Source: Alphaproteobacteria bacterium (GTDB lineage Bacteria > Pseudomonadota > Alphaproteobacteria > Rhodospirillales > WMHbin7). From it: DNA of 64,000 nt. The DNA is taken from assembly GCA_015231795.1 (NCBI GenBank), contig JADGAX010000002.1, positions 529,067-593,066 of the forward strand, in the 5' to 3' direction. The first letter of the stretch is position 1. Every line of letters begins with the position of its first letter. Made by a program: the position numbers and the translations under genes. The notes beneath the pieces are model-generated. The model was not told where the DNA came from. It saw only the letters and a program-made list of their open reading frames with translations, and did no database searches. This document shows, in pieces, positions 1-8,330 of this stretch.

Positions 1-13
1 AAGGAAAACGACC

Positions 14-694
14 ATGACGACCACAAACAACATTCTTGGAACCGGCCAGGGCACGGGCGTCGCCGAGGCGACCAAGGCTTCGAAGGCCAAGGACCAACTG
101 GCCGCCGACATGAACCAGTTCCTGACCCTGCTGACGACGCAGCTGGCCAATCAAGACCCGCTGTCGCCCATGGACTCGACCGAATTCACCAATCAGTTGG
201 TGCAGTACGCCAACGTCGAACAGAACATCCAGACCAACGAAAACCTGGAAAATCTGATCGCCGTGCAGCAGTCGGCCATGACGCTGTCCAGCGCCAACTA
301 CATCGGCAAGACGGTCAGCGTGGCCACCGACGTGTTGCCGCTGCAGGGCGGCAAGGCCACCTTCGGCTACAGTTTCGACGCCGTGCCCGAACAGGCGACG
401 GTGGTGATCACCAACAGTTCCGGCAATATCGTGAAAGTGCTGTCGCCCGACCTGGCGGAAGGCACGCATGCCGTGGAATGGGACGGCAAGGACGACAATG
501 GCACGCAGCTCGCCGACGGCGCCTACAAGGTTCAGATCATGGCGCTCAAGGCGAATGGCGACGCCGTCACTTCCGACGTCGTGGTTACGGGCAAGGTGAC
601 CGGCGTTTCCGTCTATGGCGGCGAAGTCACTTTGAAAATGGGCAGCGCCTCGGCGTCGCTTGCGGATGTTCAGTCGATCGATCAGTCCTTGTAA
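14..694 (+). CDS. flgD: Flagellar hook capping protein FlgD
   Basis: This 226-residue protein is the scaffold that caps the growing hook and lets FlgE subunits polymerise; it is shed when the hook is complete. The N-terminal signature is clear: residues about 30-75 contain FLTLLTTQLANQDPLSPMDS and a following helix with TNQLVQYANVEQ, typical of the FlgD N-terminal domain. The rest (about 100-226) fits the FlgD Ig/tudor-like part, with the VEWDGKDDNG motif. The start has a good ribosome site (AAGGAAAA) a few bases upstream. The length is normal. flgE follows after 33 bases, the usual hook operon order. The upstream hook genes lie outside the window. Confidence 0.96.
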   Translation: MTTTNNILGTGQGTGVAEATKASKAKDQLAADMNQFLTLLTTQLANQDPLSPMDSTEFTNQLVQYANVEQNIQTNENLENLIAVQQSAMTLSSANYIGKTVSVATDVLPLQGGKATFGYSFDAVPEQATVVITNSSGNIVKVLSPDLAEGTHAVEWDGKDDNGTQLADGAYKVQIMALKANGDAVTSDVVVTGKVTGVSVYGGEVTLKMGSASASLADVQSIDQSL

Positions 695-727
695 GGACCG
701 CTCAGGATTAGGATTTAGGAGGGTAAA

Positions 728-2584
728 ATGAGCCTCTACGGTGCACTTTTCTCGGGCGTTTCCGGCCTCTCGTCGCAAGCCAGCGCCATGGGCGCCATCT
801 CGGACAACGTGACCAACGTCAATACGATTGGCTACAAGGGAACCAAGGTCAACTTTCAGACCCTGATCACCAAGCAGGTGTCGCTGACCAAATATTCGCC
901 GGGCGGCGTGCAGTCAAAGCCCAGGGCGCAGATCGACGTGCAAGGTCTGCTGCAGTCCACCTCCTCGGCCACCGACATCGGCATGTCGGGCCAGGGCTTC
1001 TTCGTGGTCAACGCGGTGTCCGATCCGGCGGCCGCATCGGGCGGCTTCTTCGGCTATACGCGCGCTGGCAGCTTCAAGGCGGACAAGCAGGGATTCTTGC
1101 AAAACGCCTCGGGCTTCTTTCTTCAGGGCTGGCCTCTGATCCGCGCCACCTCGTCGGCGCCCGCCTCCTCGATCCTGACCATCGAGGACACCAACTACAT
1201 GCGGTCCTACATCAATGACGACGGCACCTATCACTACGTCAACGCCAATATCGTCAGTCCGCAGGAACTGAAGGGGCTGAACCTGAACACCATCGGCGGC
1301 ACGGCCACCGCCACCGCCGCCATCCGCATGGGCGCCAACTTGCCTTCCGAGGATCCGATTTACGATCCGACCTCGCCCGACAACGGCGGCCAGCATCAGA
1401 CCAGCATTCTGATCTACGATTCATTGGGCAATCCGCACAATACGGATTTCACCTGGACCAAGACGGCGACCAACACCTGGAACATCGAGGCGGCGCCGCC
1501 CCCGAACTCCACGGTCATCACGGCACAGTTCGTCGATGGCGCTGGCACCACGACGAACTATTGGTCGCAGGGTCAGATCGAATTCGCGGGCGATTTTTCA
1601 AGCTCGGCGATCACCGGCATCAACGGCGACAGCATTCAGATCAACGGCACCTCCTACGATTTCTCGTCGGCCGACTCGCCTTGCTCGACCGGCCTGATCG
1701 AAATCGGCGGCTGCAACAGCTGGGGCGACCTGGTGGCGCGCATCAAGACCGCCATCGACTTCTCGGAAGCGGCGGCCACCACCTCCTACAACGGCTATCA
1801 AGACAATGCCGGGCGCTTCTTCCAGGACGGCGCTTCGACCAACCGCCTTCTGATCCGTCAATTTTCGACCCAGGCCGCTGTTTCGATTGCGGGAGCGGTC
1901 GACGCGACCAGCAACGGGCTGGCCCTCTATCTGCGCCAGTACAGCCAGTGCAACACGACCGACGGCACCAGCTATTCGGTTCAGTTGCTGGATGCAGGCG
2001 CGAACTTCTACGACCAGAGCACCATCGACTTCAACGGCAACGGCACGCCCGACAACATCAACGTCAATACGCTGGACATCCGCTGGGCCAACGGCGCCCA
2101 GAACATGGACGGCGCGACCAGTTCGAAGCCCAGCATCTTCCTGGGCAACCAGAATCTGGCAGACGGCATGACGCAGCTGTCGGGCAACTATCAGGTCACC
2201 TATATCACCCAGGACGGCGCCAAGTTCGGCAACTTCTCGGGCGTGTCGATCGGCGACGACGGCGTGGTGACCGCCCTGTTCGACAACGGCGTGCGCCGCC
2301 CGGTGTACCAGATCCCGGTGGCTACCTTCGTCAATCCGAACGGCATGGAATCGCTGACCGGCAACACCTTCATCGAAACCGACACATCGGGTGCCTACAC
2401 CCTGCGCTCGGCCAAGGAAGCGGGTGCAGGCTCCATCGCCTCGGCCTCGTTGGAATCCTCCACCGTCGATCTTGGCGAGGAATTCACCAACATGATCGTA
2501 ACCCAGCGCGCCTATTCCGCCTCGGCCAAGATCATCACCACCTCCGACCAGATGCTGGACGAATTGGTCAACATCAAGCGCTAA
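728..2584 (+). CDS. flgE: Flagellar hook protein FlgE
   Basis: This is the structural subunit of the flagellar hook, secreted through the flagellar export channel and assembled under the FlgD cap. The 618-residue protein has the conserved N-terminal rod/hook motif (SLYGALFSGVSGLSSQASAM, then ISDNVTNVNTIGYKGTKVNF) and the conserved C-terminal coiled-coil region ending TNMIVTQRAYSASAKIITT and MLDELVNIKR. The middle part (about 150-480) is long and divergent, as expected for the surface-exposed hook domains, so the protein is longer than the enteric FlgE (about 400). It contains at least three cysteines, unusual for a hook subunit. The start is preceded by AGGAGGGTAAA. A strong hairpin follows the stop. 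Confidence 0.96.
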   Translation: MSLYGALFSGVSGLSSQASAMGAISDNVTNVNTIGYKGTKVNFQTLITKQVSLTKYSPGGVQSKPRAQIDVQGLLQSTSSATDIGMSGQGFFVVNAVSDPAAASGGFFGYTRAGSFKADKQGFLQNASGFFLQGWPLIRATSSAPASSILTIEDTNYMRSYINDDGTYHYVNANIVSPQELKGLNLNTIGGTATATAAIRMGANLPSEDPIYDPTSPDNGGQHQTSILIYDSLGNPHNTDFTWTKTATNTWNIEAAPPPNSTVITAQFVDGAGTTTNYWSQGQIEFAGDFSSSAITGINGDSIQINGTSYDFSSADSPCSTGLIEIGGCNSWGDLVARIKTAIDFSEAAATTSYNGYQDNAGRFFQDGASTNRLLIRQFSTQAAVSIAGAVDATSNGLALYLRQYSQCNTTDGTSYSVQLLDAGANFYDQSTIDFNGNGTPDNINVNTLDIRWANGAQNMDGATSSKPSIFLGNQNLADGMTQLSGNYQVTYITQDGAKFGNFSGVSIGDDGVVTALFDNGVRRPVYQIPVATFVNPNGMESLTGNTFIETDTSGAYTLRSAKEAGAGSIASASLESSTVDLGEEFTNMIVTQRAYSASAKIITTSDQMLDELVNIKR

Positions 2585-2603
2585 GTTTAGCCGCCAGCCT
2601 TCA

Positions 2604-2638
2604 GCCGTCAGTCATCAGCCAAGCTGATGGCTGACGGC
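2604..2638 (+). terminator. Hairpin after flgE, probable terminator
   Basis: A 16-bp stem (2604-2619 with 2623-2638, one G-T wobble) with a CAA loop lies 20 bases after the flgE stop. It is followed by a short CTTCTTA tract. It would end the flgDE transcript before the next gene starts at 2662. Confidence 0.6.
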
Positions 2639-2661
2639 CTTCTTATGGTCTAAGATGGGCC

Positions 2662-4335
2662 ATGACAAATTCCAGCCAACAGATGCAAGCCGCCATCGCC
2701 GCTTATCAGGAAGGCCTGCGCGATCAGGCCGAGGCGCTGGCAAGGCGCGTCCTGGACGTCGATCCTTTAAACCTCCATGCCCTGACCCTATTGGGTTCCA
2801 TCTTGTGCGAAACCGGCCAGCGCGCGGATGGGCTGGCGCATTTGGCCAGGGCCTTTGACTTGGCGGCCCATGACGCCACCGTCGCACTGGCTTATGGCAA
2901 GGCGCTCAGGGAAGAGGAGAAGTTCACAGAGGCCGAGGCGGTGCTGGCCAAAGCGGCGGAATTGGCGCCCGAAGACGGTGGCATCCTGGCCGAGCATGGC
3001 ATGAGCCTGCGCGACCTGATGCGCCTGGACGAGGCCGAGGCGCGTTTGCGTGCCGCCGTGGCCCTGCCAAGCGGCGGGCCGCGAAAATATGCCGGGCTGG
3101 GGCTGATTCTGTTCGAGACTGGAAGACCCGACGAATCGGCCGCCTTCATGAGCCAAGCGGCCAAGCTGATTCCGGACGACCCCGAAATTCTGACTCATCT
3201 GGCCCTGGCGCTGCAGGATCTGGGGCGCGCCTTCGAAGCGGAATCGCTGTTTCGCCGCGTGCTTGAGTTGGCGCCCCAGGGCGATCACGAGGAAGCTAGG
3301 CGTCAGCGCGGCGTCTATACCGGCAATCTGGCGCTCAATCTTTTGTCCCTGGGAAAGATCGCCGAAGGATGGGACCTGTTCGAGGCAAGGGCGGCATTCC
3401 CCAATTGGAAACGCAGCCAGCGGCGCTATCCGGCGCCGCTCTGGAGCGGTCAGCGCTACGATGGACAGACCCTGTTGGCTTGGCGCGAACAGGGGTTGGG
3501 CGACGAAATCCGCATGGGTAGCTGCGTTCGCCAATTGGCGCAGCTGGGCGGCCAACTGGTGTTGGATTGCGATTCCAGGCTTGAGGCACTTTACCGGCGC
3601 TCGTTTCCAGACATATCGGTGCGCGAAGCCGGGCCGCACGGCGATTTGAAATTCGACCTGCATGTGCCCATCGCCTCGCTGCCGCGCTTTTTCAGACGCC
3701 GCCTTGAAGATTTTCCAGGCCCCGTCGCCTATTTGAAACCCGATCCCATCCTGGTCGAGAAGTGGCAAGCCAGGCTTGCCGCCCTGCCCGGCAAGATCAA
3801 GGCGGGCATCTGCTGGAAAACGGGGGTCACCGCCTCGCACCGCTTATGGAACATCTCGAGTCTTGAAAGCTGGCGGCCCTTGCTGAGCATGCAAGACGTC
3901 GCCTTCGTCAATCTGCAATATGGCGATTGCGAAGAGGAACTACGCGCCGCCGAGGCCGCGCAGGGCATTACCGTCCATCGCTGGCCCGATCTTGATCTTC
4001 GCAACGATCTAGAAAATATCGTGGCGCTGATCAAGGCGCTTGATCTGGTGATCACGGTGGGAACGGCGGTCAACGATCTGGCAGGCTCGGTTGGCTGCGA
4101 CACTTGGCTGATCTTGAAGACGCCGCATTACGACATGATGGGAACCGACCGATATCCCTGGTATCCGGCCACGCGCGTCTTTCCAAGGCCCTGGAATCTC
4201 GATTGGTCGCGGGCGATGGCCCGCGTCGCCATGGCCATGCGGGAACGGTTGGGCGAAGAGTCGGGGCGCAACGCGTCCTGCCCCTGCGGCTCGGGCAAGC
4301 GCTTCAAACATTGCTGCGGGGCGGAAGGGCTTTGA
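2662..4335 (+). CDS. TPR protein with glycosyltransferase-like domain and C-terminal SEC-C motif
   Basis: The 557-residue protein starts with tetratricopeptide repeats (about 1-230). These are followed by a domain carrying AWREQGLGDEI (about 275), the PKIG-like KAGICWKTG stretch, and a late segment ITVGTAVNDLAGSVG. That arrangement resembles the ADP-heptose/GT9-type transferase fold often joined to TPRs. The last 25 residues (NASCPCGSGKRFKHCC) are a SEC-C zinc motif. Its 3' end overlaps the convergent gene at 4304 by 32 bases. The same TPR plus transferase-like module occurs twice in that neighbour. The place beside flgDE suggests a link to flagella, possibly flagellin or hook glycosylation. 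That link is inference, and the substrate cannot be read from sequence. Confidence 0.7.
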   Translation: MTNSSQQMQAAIAAYQEGLRDQAEALARRVLDVDPLNLHALTLLGSILCETGQRADGLAHLARAFDLAAHDATVALAYGKALREEEKFTEAEAVLAKAAELAPEDGGILAEHGMSLRDLMRLDEAEARLRAAVALPSGGPRKYAGLGLILFETGRPDESAAFMSQAAKLIPDDPEILTHLALALQDLGRAFEAESLFRRVLELAPQGDHEEARRQRGVYTGNLALNLLSLGKIAEGWDLFEARAAFPNWKRSQRRYPAPLWSGQRYDGQTLLAWREQGLGDEIRMGSCVRQLAQLGGQLVLDCDSRLEALYRRSFPDISVREAGPHGDLKFDLHVPIASLPRFFRRRLEDFPGPVAYLKPDPILVEKWQARLAALPGKIKAGICWKTGVTASHRLWNISSLESWRPLLSMQDVAFVNLQYGDCEEELRAAEAAQGITVHRWPDLDLRNDLENIVALIKALDLVITVGTAVNDLAGSVGCDTWLILKTPHYDMMGTDRYPWYPATRVFPRPWNLDWSRAMARVAMAMRERLGEESGRNASCPCGSGKRFKHCCGAEGL

Positions 4336-7321
4336 CCCACTCGGCGGCCTTGCTGGCTGCCGTTTCCCAAGGCTCGTTCCAGGCGCAATCGAACAGTTTG
4401 GCGGCTGGCAACCAGGGCAGATGATCCGTGCCCAGGCGATCCCAACTGGCGTGGGCGCGCAACAGAAGCGCCGTCGGCACGCCCAAGCCTCCCGCCAGCA
4501 TGCCGATGGCCGAGCCGTTGACCGCCACACCGTCCAGGGCCGAGATCAGGGCCGCCGTTTCGTCGAGATCGTCGAACAAATCGCAATCAGCGAATGATGC
4601 CAGCCCGTTCAATTCCTCGGGCCTTGCCTGGGCCTGAAGATTGATCGCGACGACGCCTTGCAGGGCAAGCAAGGGAGCCAAAGCGCTCGGATGGCCGGGA
4701 AAATGCCGGGCGCGCTCGCGGGTCACCTGTGTGCTGCGCCAAGCCATGCCCACTTTCTTGCCTGGCCCCAACTCGGCCAGTCGCTTTTTCCATTTGCTGG
4801 CCTTGGCGGGATCGGCCTTCAGGAAGGGGGAAGATGCTTGAAAACTGTCCAAAGAAGGACGGAAGAAATGAAACAGGCTGCCCAAGGGCAGGGCCAGATG
4901 ATGCGCGGGCGGCGGCTCCTTCTCATCAAGCGGCAGAATGTCTGGAAACGAGCGGGCCAGCAGGGCATGCAACTTCTTGGGAGCGGCCAGATAGACCCGC
5001 TCGGCCTGCTTCAAAAGATCGGCCAGAGCCGAGCCATAAATCAGCACGTCGCCGACACCTTGCTCGGCCTGCACGAAGACGGTTTTGCCCCGACAATCAG
5101 GCAGGTTTTTGCCACACCATCCGCCCGGACGATATTCGATGCCCGCCCAGCCGCGTTGCAAGTCGCCCATCTGCAAACATGTGGCGCCGATTTCCCAAAG
5201 CGTGAAAGGGTCAGGATGCGCGATGGTTCGCAATTGCGCCAGCGCCTCCTGGCAGCGGCCCAGCTCGCGCAGGGTCTTGGCGTAGTTGAAACGCGCCTGC
5301 ATGACGGCGGGGGCAGTCTTTACCGCCTTGGCGAGCCAATAGTCCGACTCGTCCAGCCGGCCAAGCAGGCGAAGCGCATTGCCCAGATCGTTCATCAAGG
5401 GGGCGTTGGCCGGTTCCAGGCGCAGGGCGTCGCTTAAAGGGGCGACGGCCTCTTCCAGCCTGTCTTGGCGGATCAGCATGCGGCCCAGATTGTCGTGGAT
5501 GGCCGGTTCGTTGGGATGCTTGCGCCGTGCTTGCTCCAAAAGCTGGATGGCGGCAGGGGTGCGTCCCGATTCGTCTTGCAGCGCCGCCAAATTGACCAAG
5601 GCTTCGGCGCGGTCTGGGTCGCGTTCCAGCACAAGGCGGTACAGGGATTCGGCTTGATCCTTGAGGCCCGCCAGATGCGCGGCCGTCGCCTGATCGAGCA
5701 GTGCCTCGGCGCCCGATGCGCCGATGCCAATATTCTTGGGCGCAGGCGTCGCTGCCTTGCTGATCCGCTCTCCCCCGGCCCACTCAGCCGCGCCCTGCAC
5801 GGCGGCGTCCCAGCTCTCGTTCCAGGCCCGGCGAAACAAGGCAACGCGGGGAAGCCAAGCAATGCCTTGTGTTCCCATCGGGTCCCATTGCGCGTGTTTC
5901 AGCAAGAACATGGCGGTGGGAATCCCCAGGGCCGCCGACAGAATGGCGGTGGCGGTGCCGATGGCCACCACCTTGTCCAGCGAGGCCATCAGGGCGGCCG
6001 ACCCGTCCAGGTCGTCGAACAGGTCGAGATCGTCGAAATGATGAATCATGGCCCCGGTGCGGCTGGCCGCCTGGGCGATTTCATCCAGATTGGCCCGCGG
6101 CTGCAGATTGACGAATTGCACGCCCTTCACGCGCAGCAGGCTGTCTAGCTGATCCAGGCTGGGCAGGAAGGTGGGCAGGCGCGACGGCGTGGCCAGCGTG
6201 CTCTTCCAGGCGATGCCGATTTTGGGTTCGCCTCCCAGCGCGTCCAGGCGCGCCTTCCAGGCCGCCGCCTTCTGATGGTCGGCGATCAGATAGGCGTCGC
6301 GCTTTGGAAAGCTCTCGACGCTGGGACGGAAAAAGGGAAACAGATCGCCCATCGGCAAATGGGCGTCGATGCTGGGTGCCTTGGGATCAAGCCTGCGGTC
6401 CTCAGCCCGGATCAGTGCTTCGGGGAAGGATCGGGCAAAAAGGGAAACCAGCTTCGCGGAACATTCGACCACCACTTGGCCCGCTCGTTCGATCAGGTCG
6501 GGAAGGGCCGAGGCAAAGGTGATCTCGTCGCCCACGCCTTGTTCGCGCCAGACCAGAACGGTCTTGCCCTTCAAATCATCCTTGCCGTTCCAACGCGGCG
6601 CTTCCAGATGTCGAGAATGACTGGGAAAGCCGGGGAACTCCCAGCGATGGGCGAATTCCTGCCAGCCTGGGGTCAATTGCCCGCAATCGAGCAGGGCCAG
6701 GGCCAGGGCATGGCGAACCCCCGCCAAGTCCGGATTGAGCGCCAGGGCGGCGCGGCCCGCCTCGATGGCTTCGCCATGGCGGCCCAGGGAGGTCAGAACC
6801 GGCGCCAGCGCTCCCAAAAGCTGGGGATCTCCGGGGGCCTTGCCCAGGGCTTGGCGCAACAGGGTTTCCGCCTTGTCCGGCTGACCCAATCTGTGGGCCA
6901 GCGCCGCTCTTTCCTGCGGCCACCCCGACGGGGCTTGCTTCAACAATTCCTGCGCTTCGCCAAATCGCTCTTCCGCCATCAGCAGGCGCAGCAGGGGGCC
7001 GAAGGCGTCGGGAAAGCCGGGTGCCAGATCGAGAACGCGGCGGAACTGCGCCTCGGCCTCGTCGGGTCGGCCCAGCGACGCCAGAACCACGGCACGATTA
7101 GCCATCGCTTCCGGATAGTGCGGATGGTCTTTCAGCAAAGCGTCCAGATCGATCAGCGCGTCTTTTGAGCGCCCCGTCTGATGCTTAAGAACCGCCAGAA
7201 GACGCCTTGCATCTTCATGCCGGGGATGAGCCGACAGAAATTGTCGATAGGTGCGCTCCGCCTCGGCAAGCCTGCCGGCGCGGTGATGATTGAGCGCTTT
7301 TGATAAATTAAAATCTGCCAC
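4304..7321 (-). CDS. Large TPR protein with two tandem glycosyltransferase-like modules
   Basis: The 1005-residue protein consists of two similar halves. Each half has TPR repeats (about 1-220 and 540-760), then a domain with a WREQGVGDEI or QAEQGVGDVL motif, and finally a GTAT or GSAI plus LGIPTA or LGVPTA stretch, as in GT9/heptosyltransferase-like folds. The second half repeats the plan of the first, so an internal duplication is likely. The protein encoded at 2662 has one further copy. The start is the ATG at 7321, and no signal peptide is seen. It is convergent with the preceding gene, and the two 3' ends overlap. Function unknown; a protein-modifying or scaffold role near the flagellar genes is a guess. 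Confidence 0.65.
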   Translation of the reverse strand: MADFNLSKALNHHRAGRLAEAERTYRQFLSAHPRHEDARRLLAVLKHQTGRSKDALIDLDALLKDHPHYPEAMANRAVVLASLGRPDEAEAQFRRVLDLAPGFPDAFGPLLRLLMAEERFGEAQELLKQAPSGWPQERAALAHRLGQPDKAETLLRQALGKAPGDPQLLGALAPVLTSLGRHGEAIEAGRAALALNPDLAGVRHALALALLDCGQLTPGWQEFAHRWEFPGFPSHSRHLEAPRWNGKDDLKGKTVLVWREQGVGDEITFASALPDLIERAGQVVVECSAKLVSLFARSFPEALIRAEDRRLDPKAPSIDAHLPMGDLFPFFRPSVESFPKRDAYLIADHQKAAAWKARLDALGGEPKIGIAWKSTLATPSRLPTFLPSLDQLDSLLRVKGVQFVNLQPRANLDEIAQAASRTGAMIHHFDDLDLFDDLDGSAALMASLDKVVAIGTATAILSAALGIPTAMFLLKHAQWDPMGTQGIAWLPRVALFRRAWNESWDAAVQGAAEWAGGERISKAATPAPKNIGIGASGAEALLDQATAAHLAGLKDQAESLYRLVLERDPDRAEALVNLAALQDESGRTPAAIQLLEQARRKHPNEPAIHDNLGRMLIRQDRLEEAVAPLSDALRLEPANAPLMNDLGNALRLLGRLDESDYWLAKAVKTAPAVMQARFNYAKTLRELGRCQEALAQLRTIAHPDPFTLWEIGATCLQMGDLQRGWAGIEYRPGGWCGKNLPDCRGKTVFVQAEQGVGDVLIYGSALADLLKQAERVYLAAPKKLHALLARSFPDILPLDEKEPPPAHHLALPLGSLFHFFRPSLDSFQASSPFLKADPAKASKWKKRLAELGPGKKVGMAWRSTQVTRERARHFPGHPSALAPLLALQGVVAINLQAQARPEELNGLASFADCDLFDDLDETAALISALDGVAVNGSAIGMLAGGLGVPTALLLRAHASWDRLGTDHLPWLPAAKLFDCAWNEPWETAASKAAEWVKALPPRSNV

Positions 7322-7377
7322 AAAGAAGCCTTACCTCAGCCTGACGAAAGAGTCTCGAAGCAAAAAAATATTAGACC

Positions 7378-7391
7378 TTGATTTACATCAA
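7378..7391 (+). promoter_or_regulatory. FNR/Anr-type binding site
   Basis: The sequence TTGATTTACATCAA matches the FNR-family consensus TTGAT-N4-ATCAA in all ten defined positions. It lies about 70 bases before the start of the cytochrome gene at 7462 and 57 bases upstream of the start of the divergent TPR gene. Position and match suggest oxygen-responsive activation of the cytochrome operon. The regulator itself is not in the window. Confidence 0.65.
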
Positions 7392-7461
7392 TATCGCGGC
7401 AACACTTTTGGAAAGAAAGAACTAAATACAAGCAACGACTAATATGACCTGGGGAGGTTCC

Positions 7462-8328
7462 ATGTTCAAACGCTTCCGTACCGCAAGCGCCATCCTGCTC
7501 GGCGCTTCCATGCTATTTGGTCTCGCGCAAACCGCCAAGGCCGACGACAAGAAGAACGAAAGTCTCTTCAAGAGCGTCTATTCGGAATACAAAAGCGGCA
7601 AGATCACGATCGAAGGTGACCATGCCGCCGTGACGGAATTGATCATCAAGCGCGACATTCCGGTCACCTACGAATATATCGCCCAGTTGATGCGGGCACC
7701 CAATGCCTTCGGCGCGGGTCCGGCCTGCATCGTCTGCCACGGTTCGACCAATCCCAAGACCAGCTATCGCGGCCTGAACCTGTCCACCTGCGAAGGCATC
7801 ATGACCGGCGCCACCGAGGAGCCGGCCAGGCGCATCGTGATCGCCGGAGCGCCCAATAAAAGCATGATCCGGCGCATGATCCGCAACAACCGCATGCCGC
7901 TGGGCGTTTCCTTCGCCTATCCCACCGACACGCCGGAAATCAACGCGGTCAAGGATTGGATCAATGCAGGCGCCAAGGACGATGCTGCGGGCAAGAAGAT
8001 CATCGCCCTGTTCAAGAAGCCGGGCGCTTTCGGCACCGAACAAGCCTGCGTCGATTGCCATATGTCGAACGAAGAACCTCCGAGCTTCCACGAGCTGGAT
8101 TTGACAAGCATCAAGGGAATGATGAAGGGGGCCGATTCGATCGCCAACGCCAAGTTGGGCAAGCCAGCCACGCCGGTGGTCATCCCCGGCAATGCGGCGG
8201 ATAGCCCGCTTTACCAGCGTCTGGTCGAGAATCGCATGCCGCCCGGCATCGATCCCGGCGAAGATCGCGACCATCCCAACACCCAGCTTCTGCTGCATTG
8301 GATCAAGCAAGGGGCCAAGTGCAACTGA
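7462..8328 (+). CDS. Periplasmic di-heme c-type cytochrome
   Basis: I chose the ATG at 7462 because GGGGAGG sits 5 bases upstream and a clean signal peptide follows (positive MFKRFR, hydrophobic core, cleavage after TAKA near residue 27). An upstream in-frame ATG at 7444 lacks both. The 288-residue protein has two CxxCH heme sites, CIVCH at about 89-93 and CVDCH at about 196-200. Each is followed some 50 residues later by an RMP segment (NNRMPLG, ENRMPPG) that could give the Met ligand, so the protein is two repeated single-heme domains. It probably carries electrons in the periplasm. The next gene, a Tat-exported beta-propeller, is translationally linked. An FNR box upstream suggests expression at low oxygen. 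The physiological partner is unknown. Confidence 0.82.
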   Translation: MFKRFRTASAILLGASMLFGLAQTAKADDKKNESLFKSVYSEYKSGKITIEGDHAAVTELIIKRDIPVTYEYIAQLMRAPNAFGAGPACIVCHGSTNPKTSYRGLNLSTCEGIMTGATEEPARRIVIAGAPNKSMIRRMIRNNRMPLGVSFAYPTDTPEINAVKDWINAGAKDDAAGKKIIALFKKPGAFGTEQACVDCHMSNEEPPSFHELDLTSIKGMMKGADSIANAKLGKPATPVVIPGNAADSPLYQRLVENRMPPGIDPGEDRDHPNTQLLLHWIKQGAKCN

Positions 8329-8330
8329 AG

